Origin: JBHJHK01 sp050330975
GTDB taxonomy: Bacteria; Pseudomonadota; Gammaproteobacteria; Competibacterales; Competibacteraceae
Assembly (NCBI GenBank): GCA_050330975.1
Contig: JBHJHK010000033.1
Span: forward strand, 1-12,500
Length of the DNA stretch: 12,500 nt
Direction: 5' to 3'
This document shows, piece by piece, positions 8,736 through 12,500 of this stretch. Position numbers and translations under genes: made by a program. The notes below the pieces were generated by a model that searched no databases, was not told the origin of the DNA, and saw nothing but the letters and a program-made list of their open reading frames with translations. How positions within the stretch are numbered: position 1 is the first letter of the stretch; every line of letters begins with the position of its first letter.

Positions 8736-9878
8736 CTAGGGGGTGAGGGCAGCGGCGAGACGGGCGAGTACCGCTTGGGCCCGGTCGGGGGATGGGGCGT
8801 TTTCCACTCCGTAGATATATTGGCCGCTCCGCGCCACGGCAAAGTAGTTGTCGCCGAGGAAGTTGTGCTCCAGCAACGCCATGCCCTGTGCGTCGAGGCG
8901 CTGGTAGTCAAAGCTCTGCTCGTCTAGGAGCAGGGTGTAGAGTTGTTCGGCCGTCGTCGCTGAGGGGGCTTGGTGGACGAACAGGCGCTCCTCCGTGTCG
9001 GCGCTGTAGCGGCCAAACCAGAAGTCCTGGGCGAAATCGAACTGGAAGACGTTTTCCCCCTGGAAGGCAGTGAGCTCGGCGGGGATCTCCAGGGTGTCGC
9101 GGAGGATGGTCAGACCCACGGGTTCGTCGGAGGGGGCTTGGGGTGCGGTGGGCGTGGGCGTGGGGGCAGCGGCGGCGACGGAGGTCTTTAGAGGGGCGGA
9201 GATCAACTGCCCCATGACCTCGGCCAGCTGGCGGGCTTTGTCCTGGACGGCAGGGCTGGGGTCGCTGCCGGCGATGCGGAAGAAGAACCGGTCCACCCGG
9301 CCAATGGCGCCGATGGTGTTGGCGATGTACACCACCTCCCCCGCCCGCTCGATCTCCCGGGCGCCGCTGGCGTGTTGGGAGAACAAGCCCATGCTCCCCC
9401 CTACCCCACCCTGGTCGAACAATTCGATGGCGACTTCGGCCTCGTCGGGGCCCTTCAGCACCAAGTAATGGAGGACTTGAAAACCCTGTTTGAGGAAGCG
9501 CGGGGCTTCGCCGTTGATCTTCTCGAACAGGGTGTCGGGGCCAAACTGGCGGGGGGGTTGGAGGGGTTGCCACTGGCCTGATACCACGGCCCCGGGAAAG
9601 GGGGCAATATCCATAGGCCCCCGGGGCTCACTGCCGGGCTCGCGCCAGGGGATCAAGGGGGGGTGGTAGAGCTCTAGATTCTTGGAAGCAGCCAGGAGCT
9701 GCTCCACCGATAAGTCCCGGGTACTCGGGTCGTAGCGGTGGCGCTGGTCCATGACCCACAACACCAAGCCCACCAGGGCAAAACCGATGACTACGGTGGT
9801 CAGATTCTCGTGGAGGGGGATGTGCTTGCGCAGCAGGGGATGGCGGCGGGTGTTGAACAGAGGGGCGGGTTTGGCCAT
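8736..9878 (-). CDS. Membrane-anchored DUF6599-like protein
   Basis: This 380-residue protein has one membrane helix near its N-terminus (about residues 27-43, TVVIGFALVGLVLWVMD) after a basic cytoplasmic tail, so the bulk should face the periplasm. The region LFEKINGEAPRFLKQGF (117-133), then VAIELFDQGGVGGSMGLFSQH, resembles the DUF6599 family pattern as I remember it. A Pro/Thr/Ala linker (about 235-252) separates this from a second domain with a similar strand order (FQFDFAQDFWFG; NYFAVARSGQYIYGV). No catalytic motif and no cysteines are apparent. The start ATG 9876-9878 has GAGG 6 nt upstream. It is probably the first gene of the redox operon, with the promoter just upstream. Function is unknown; a structural or substrate-binding role beside the DUF362 and polyferredoxin proteins is an inference. 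Confidence 0.72.
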   Translation of the reverse strand: MAKPAPLFNTRRHPLLRKHIPLHENLTTVVIGFALVGLVLWVMDQRHRYDPSTRDLSVEQLLAASKNLELYHPPLIPWREPGSEPRGPMDIAPFPGAVVSGQWQPLQPPRQFGPDTLFEKINGEAPRFLKQGFQVLHYLVLKGPDEAEVAIELFDQGGVGGSMGLFSQHASGAREIERAGEVVYIANTIGAIGRVDRFFFRIAGSDPSPAVQDKARQLAEVMGQLISAPLKTSVAAAAPTPTPTAPQAPSDEPVGLTILRDTLEIPAELTAFQGENVFQFDFAQDFWFGRYSADTEERLFVHQAPSATTAEQLYTLLLDEQSFDYQRLDAQGMALLEHNFLGDNYFAVARSGQYIYGVENAPSPDRAQAVLARLAAALTP

Positions 9879-9921
9879 GGGGAGCCTCGGGGCGTTGGCC
9901 GGTGGTGGGTTTTAAATCAGG

Positions 9922-9950
9922 ATAACACAACTTCCTGTAGGGATTTGCAA
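9922..9950 (-). promoter_or_regulatory. Candidate sigma70-like promoter for the DUF6599-like gene
   Basis: On the minus strand TTGCAA (9945-9950) and TGTTAT (9922-9927) are 17 nt apart, each matching 4 of 6 consensus bases. Transcription would start about 35 nt ahead of the gene. The match is weak and rests on spacing and position. Confidence 0.3.
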
Positions 9951-9965
9951 CTTCTCGATGGGATT
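9928..9965. repeat. Imperfect direct repeat, 20-nt period, upstream of the redox cluster
   Basis: Two 18-nt copies lie at 9928-9945 and 9948-9965, identical at 14 of 18 positions: CAACTTC, five variable bases, then GGGATT. The 20-nt spacing places both copies on nearly the same helix face. They cover the -35 element and spacer of the candidate promoter, so they could be a regulator binding site. Confidence 0.45.
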
Positions 9966-10008
9966 AAATCGCTTTATGGTCTTGCCATTTGTTTTTTTGA
10001 CGCCTGAA

Positions 10009-10058
10009 CGCAAGCGACCCTATCGAGGCACCGACGACAACTTTCACCGTCGCTTGCG
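10009..10058. repeat. 10-bp perfect inverted repeat with 30-nt loop
   Basis: CGCAAGCGAC (10009-10018) and GTCGCTTGCG (10049-10058) are exact inverted copies. A smaller pairing, CGACG with CGTCG, partly competes with the right arm. There is no T run after it on the minus strand, so it is not a standard terminator. It could be an operator-like site, an RNA structure or an element remnant. Confidence 0.5.
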
Positions 10059-10100
10059 CCGCGCTTTGTAATCGTAATCTTCTTAATATTCAATGGCGCC

Positions 10101-10127
10101 AAACAATTCAACAATCTTGAGTTGTTT
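10101..10127. repeat. AT-rich hairpin with T tail on the plus strand
   Basis: AAACAA (10101-10106) pairs with TTGTTT (10122-10127), and TCAA (10108-10111) with TTGA (10117-10120), with one mismatch and a 5-nt loop. A run of Ts follows on the plus strand to 10131. The shape resembles an intrinsic terminator for plus-strand transcription, but the stem has little GC and no plus-strand gene precedes it. Confidence 0.35.
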
Positions 10128-10359
10128 TTTTGTATGTATTCTTTAAGAACTTACTCAACACACAAAGACGCTATCACATCAAGAGGCGCTATCCGACCCT
10201 ACAATCTATCAACGCAGGCAATTGTTTTAATTCAAGGCAGAACCTGCGTGCCTTTCCAAGTTAGACATCGATAAATTTCAAGCTTTTTTATCTAAGCTTC
10301 TCCATTTTCGAGCGATGGTCATTCTTGTTGATCAAAGCCATTCACCACACCAAGCCCAG

Positions 10360-11289
10360 TCATGGGGCCTGGACACCACGGGTCGCCACAAAGATGGCAT
10401 ACAACGAGCTAGTCGCAGCGATGAACAATCGATTGCGCCGCGGCCCCCCAAAGGTGAGGTTAGCCACCGTCTCGGGCACGCGAATCTTCCCCAACAGCGC
10501 TCCATCCTTGGGGTCATAGCAGTGAACGCCGTCTTTGGCGCTGGTCCATAGGTAGCCATGGACATCGAAGCGAAAGCCATCGGGCACCCCCGGGGACACC
10601 TCCACCACCAGCCGACTGTCGGTCACTCGGTGCTCGGCATCCAACGACAAGGCGCGGATGTGGTGGGGCCCCTGGGGATCGTGGCTGAAGGCCGAGTCGG
10701 CGACGTATAGGACCTGCTCGTCGGGCGAAAAAGCCAAGCCGTTGGGTTTGACAAAGTCGGTGGCAACGGCCTTTACATCACCACTGTCGGGATCGAGGCG
10801 ATAGACGTAGCACCCCGGCTGTTCCGGCTCGGCTTTGAACCCCTCGTAGTCCGATAAGATCCCATAGGTGGGATCGGTGAACCACACGCTGCCATCGGAA
10901 TGGACCACCACATCATTGGGGGAATTGAGTTTTTTTCCCCGGTAGCGATCTGCCAACACCGTGATGGTCCCATCGGCCTCGGTGCGAGTCACCCGCCGCC
11001 CGCCGTGCTCACAGGTGACCAGCCGCCCCTGGCGATCCCGGGTGTTGCCGTTGGCAAAGTTGGAATCCGCCCGAAACACCCCCACCCCTTGGTCTGGCAC
11101 CCAGCGCAGCATCCGCCGGTTGGGGATATCACTCCACACCAGATAACCCCCATCGTTGAACCACACCGGCCCCTCGGCCCAACGACAGCCCTGATACAGC
11201 CGTTCCAAGTTAGCAATGGGCACCGTGAGGTCGAAGAAACGGCGGTCGTGGTGCTCGAGAACATCGCTGGGATGAAACACGTCAACCAT
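10360..11289 (-). CDS. SMP-30/gluconolactonase-family lactonase
   Basis: This 309-residue six-bladed beta-propeller is of the SMP-30/gluconolactonase/LRE family, whose members hydrolyse sugar lactones with a bound divalent metal. Likely metal ligands and their motifs are visible: E39 in WAEGPVW, N125 in LNSPNDVVV, N183 in KPNGLAFSPD and D237 in VPDGFRFD. The stretch NGNTRDRQGRLVTCEHGGRR (81-100) is also typical of bacterial gluconolactonases. There is no signal peptide, so it is probably cytoplasmic. The start ATG 11287-11289 has a strong AAGGAGAG upstream. It follows the sugar permease after a 35-nt gap, so it probably acts on the imported sugar or on a lactone made from it. The exact substrate is not deducible. 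Length is normal. Confidence 0.9.
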   Translation of the reverse strand: MVDVFHPSDVLEHHDRRFFDLTVPIANLERLYQGCRWAEGPVWFNDGGYLVWSDIPNRRMLRWVPDQGVGVFRADSNFANGNTRDRQGRLVTCEHGGRRVTRTEADGTITVLADRYRGKKLNSPNDVVVHSDGSVWFTDPTYGILSDYEGFKAEPEQPGCYVYRLDPDSGDVKAVATDFVKPNGLAFSPDEQVLYVADSAFSHDPQGPHHIRALSLDAEHRVTDSRLVVEVSPGVPDGFRFDVHGYLWTSAKDGVHCYDPKDGALLGKIRVPETVANLTFGGPRRNRLFIAATSSLYAIFVATRGVQAP

Positions 11290-11324
11290 GGCAAAACTCT
11301 CCTTCTAAACGAATGACTGGCCCC

Positions 11325-12299
11325 TCAACGCCCACGGCGAGGTGGCCCCGCCAACGCCACCAAGCCGATGATGATCAGCCCCGTCATGATCAACCGCACC
11401 CCCGCTCCGGCCCCCAAGGTGTTGAGCATGGCCACCAGCAAATACAAAAACAGCGCCGCTCCCCAGATACCGGGGACGTTGGAAAACCCCCCGGCGATGG
11501 ACGTGCCGCCGATGACCACCACGGCGATGGACGCCAACAGGTACTCCTCCCCCATGTTCAAGGACGATCCCCCGGAAAACCCCGCCAGCAGCGTGCCGGC
11601 CAGGGCGGCACAGAGGCCACACAGGGCATAGGTGACAAAGCGGGTCCACTCCACCGGCACCCCCGCCAACCGCGCCGCCCGGGGGTTCTGGCCCGTGGCC
11701 AGTACCCACTGACCATAGGCGGTGCGGGTCAACACCACCGTCATCACCGCGGCAAACCCCACCGCCACCCAGGCCACCAGGGGCACAAAGCCCCAGTTCC
11801 CCGTGGCAAAGTCGGCAAAGGCCGTGGGGGGTTTGACCCGCAACCCCCGACCGTAGACGATGGCGCAAGACTGGACCACAAAGCTGGTGGAGAGGGTGGC
11901 GATGATCGGGGGAATCCCCAACACTCGAATGAGGCCGTAGTTGACACTCCCCACCACCACCCCACAGGCCAACGCCGCGGCGACGCCCAGGGCGATGCGG
12001 GCGTCCTGCTGGGCCATCTGAGCCATGGCCACCGCCCCGCCCAAATTGATGGTGGCGGGGATGGAGAGGTCCACATTGCCCGGCCCCAGGGTGATCACAA
12101 ACATCTGGCCAATGCCGACCACCACAAAAAACGCCGAAAAGGCCAACGCCGCCACCAACAAGGCCCCACCCCCCTGGCCAGCGACGGCTTGGGTGACCAG
12201 CCAGAGGGCCGCCGCCGCCAAAAACGACCCGATCCAAGGATGCCGACGGCCAAAGGCCAGCACGCCCCCAAGCCCCCTCATCACCCGCCATACCCTCAT
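11325..12299 (-). CDS. RbsC-like sugar ABC transporter permease
   Basis: This 324-residue inner-membrane permease belongs to the RbsC/AraH/XylH group (BPD_transp_2), which imports sugars with an RbsA-like ATPase and a periplasmic binding protein. The chain is almost entirely hydrophobic helices. Family-type motifs include TLGPGNVDLSIPA (the DLSxG-like segment, with proline where glycine is common), GIPPIIATLSTSFV, and ATGQNPRAARLAGVPV, followed by the conserved AVVVIGGTSIAGG. I place the start at ATG 12297-12299. GGGAGG lies just upstream, and the start overlaps the previous stop codon as ATGA. Continuing the frame to 12473 gives a Gly/Arg/Pro-rich segment unlike any permease. An internal ATG at 12279-12281 is another possible start. 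Neither ATPase nor binding protein lies in the window. Confidence 0.88.
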   Translation of the reverse strand: MRVWRVMRGLGGVLAFGRRHPWIGSFLAAAALWLVTQAVAGQGGGALLVAALAFSAFFVVVGIGQMFVITLGPGNVDLSIPATINLGGAVAMAQMAQQDARIALGVAAALACGVVVGSVNYGLIRVLGIPPIIATLSTSFVVQSCAIVYGRGLRVKPPTAFADFATGNWGFVPLVAWVAVGFAAVMTVVLTRTAYGQWVLATGQNPRAARLAGVPVEWTRFVTYALCGLCAALAGTLLAGFSGGSSLNMGEEYLLASIAVVVIGGTSIAGGFSNVPGIWGAALFLYLLVAMLNTLGAGAGVRLIMTGLIIIGLVALAGPPRRGR

Positions 12300-12499
12300 G
12301 CCCCCTCCCGCCGCGGTCGCCTGATCAAAGCCCGCAAGGCCAGTACGGCGATCAAAATCCCCCCCGGGGGGCCGCTCTGGCAGGGGGGCGCGAGGGGCAT
12401 AAAGGCCCAGACCGCCCCCGGCCACGCCCGCGGCCGGGGCCCCATCCCCCCGGCGCTGGGGGCGTTGATCCACCTGCGCCAGTTGCCGGCCATCGTCGT
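12296..12499 (-). CDS. C-terminal end of an upstream gene, possibly a second sugar permease
   Basis: A minus-strand frame open to the window edge ends at TGA 12296-12298, overlapping the start of the RbsC-like permease as ATGA. The last residues, GGILIAVLALRALIRRPRR, look like the final helix and basic tail of a sugar ABC permease; paired permeases are common in such operons. The segment before it is rich in Pro, Gly, Arg and Trp and does not look like a membrane helix. This may reflect divergence or a frame error at the C/G homopolymer near 12,359-12,371. The overlap supports a real gene ending here; the identity is tentative. Confidence 0.4.
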   Translation of the reverse strand, partial: TTMAGNWRRWINAPSAGGMGPRPRAWPGAVWAFMPLAPPCQSGPPGGILIAVLALRALIRRPRREGA

Positions 12500-12500
12500 C

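Larger units (their letters stand above)
9879..10359. other. 480-bp AT-richer intergenic gap
   Basis: The gap lies between the lactonase gene and the DUF6599-like gene and is visibly richer in A and T than its flanks. It holds the promoter candidate and direct repeat at its left side and the two inverted repeats listed separately. No convincing gene was seen. A plus-strand frame without start codon is open for about 85 codons (10,008-10,272) but resembles nothing I know. No canonical minus-strand terminator (GC hairpin followed by T run) is visible after the lactonase gene. Confidence 0.6.

Noticed and set aside
8702..8911. N-terminal extension of the Rpn gene
   Set aside because: It overlaps the end of the DUF6599-like gene and is Ser/Thr/Pro-rich without family similarity.
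10275..10296. AAGCTT pair as a terminator for the lactonase gene
   Set aside because: The stem is six AT-rich base pairs and no T run follows on the minus strand.

Overview
The window is GC-rich bacterial chromosome, and nearly every gene is on the minus strand, so transcription runs from high to low coordinates. Tat signal peptides, a MacAB-type exporter, a sugar ABC importer and a Rpn/DUF4351 nuclease-like gene with a Gly-Arg-Glu-Glu repeat tract suggest a proteobacterium. My best guess, an inference only, is a gammaproteobacterium of the purple sulphur (Chromatiales) kind. No rRNA, tRNA, CRISPR array or recognisable insertion sequence was seen.

Right block (about 10,360-12,500): the tail of an upstream gene overlaps the start of a RbsC-like sugar ABC permease by ATGA. 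That permease is followed 35 nt later by an SMP-30/gluconolactonase-family lactonase. This looks like part of a sugar or sugar-lactone uptake and hydrolysis operon whose other parts lie beyond the window. A 480 bp AT-richer gap follows (9,879-10,359). It holds inverted repeats and, at its left side, a weak sigma70-like promoter inside a 20-nt-period direct repeat.

Middle block (about 3,245-9,878): an unusual redox cluster reads, in order, a membrane-anchored DUF6599-like protein, a Tat-exported DUF362 protein, a single-chain NapH + MauM/NapG-type polyferredoxin with six ferredoxin-type cysteine groups, and a Tat-exported aldo/keto reductase with a C-terminal [4Fe-4S] motif. Spacing is tight and each start has a good ribosome binding site. 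A Rpn/DUF4351 gene, a partial tandem copy of it, and a scrap resembling a formylglycine-generating-enzyme (SUMF1) domain sit between the DUF6599-like and DUF362 genes. They look like an insertion into an older operon.

Left block (1-3,215): a possible 56-residue small protein overlaps (GTGA) a MacA/HlyD-type membrane fusion protein. That gene overlaps (ATGA) a MacB/LolD-type ATPase, which overlaps a MacB/FtsX-type permease. The permease loses its last membrane segment near position 140. From the window edge to that same point, the opposite strand encodes a leucyl aminopeptidase (PepA) N-terminal part that also stops abruptly. Two truncated, oppositely oriented genes meeting at one point indicate a rearrangement breakpoint or an assembly chimera.

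The best candidate for an undescribed system is the redox cluster together with the exporter. The sequence supports a membrane polyferredoxin passing electrons to exported Fe-S and oxidoreductase partners. Substrates and partners remain unknown.
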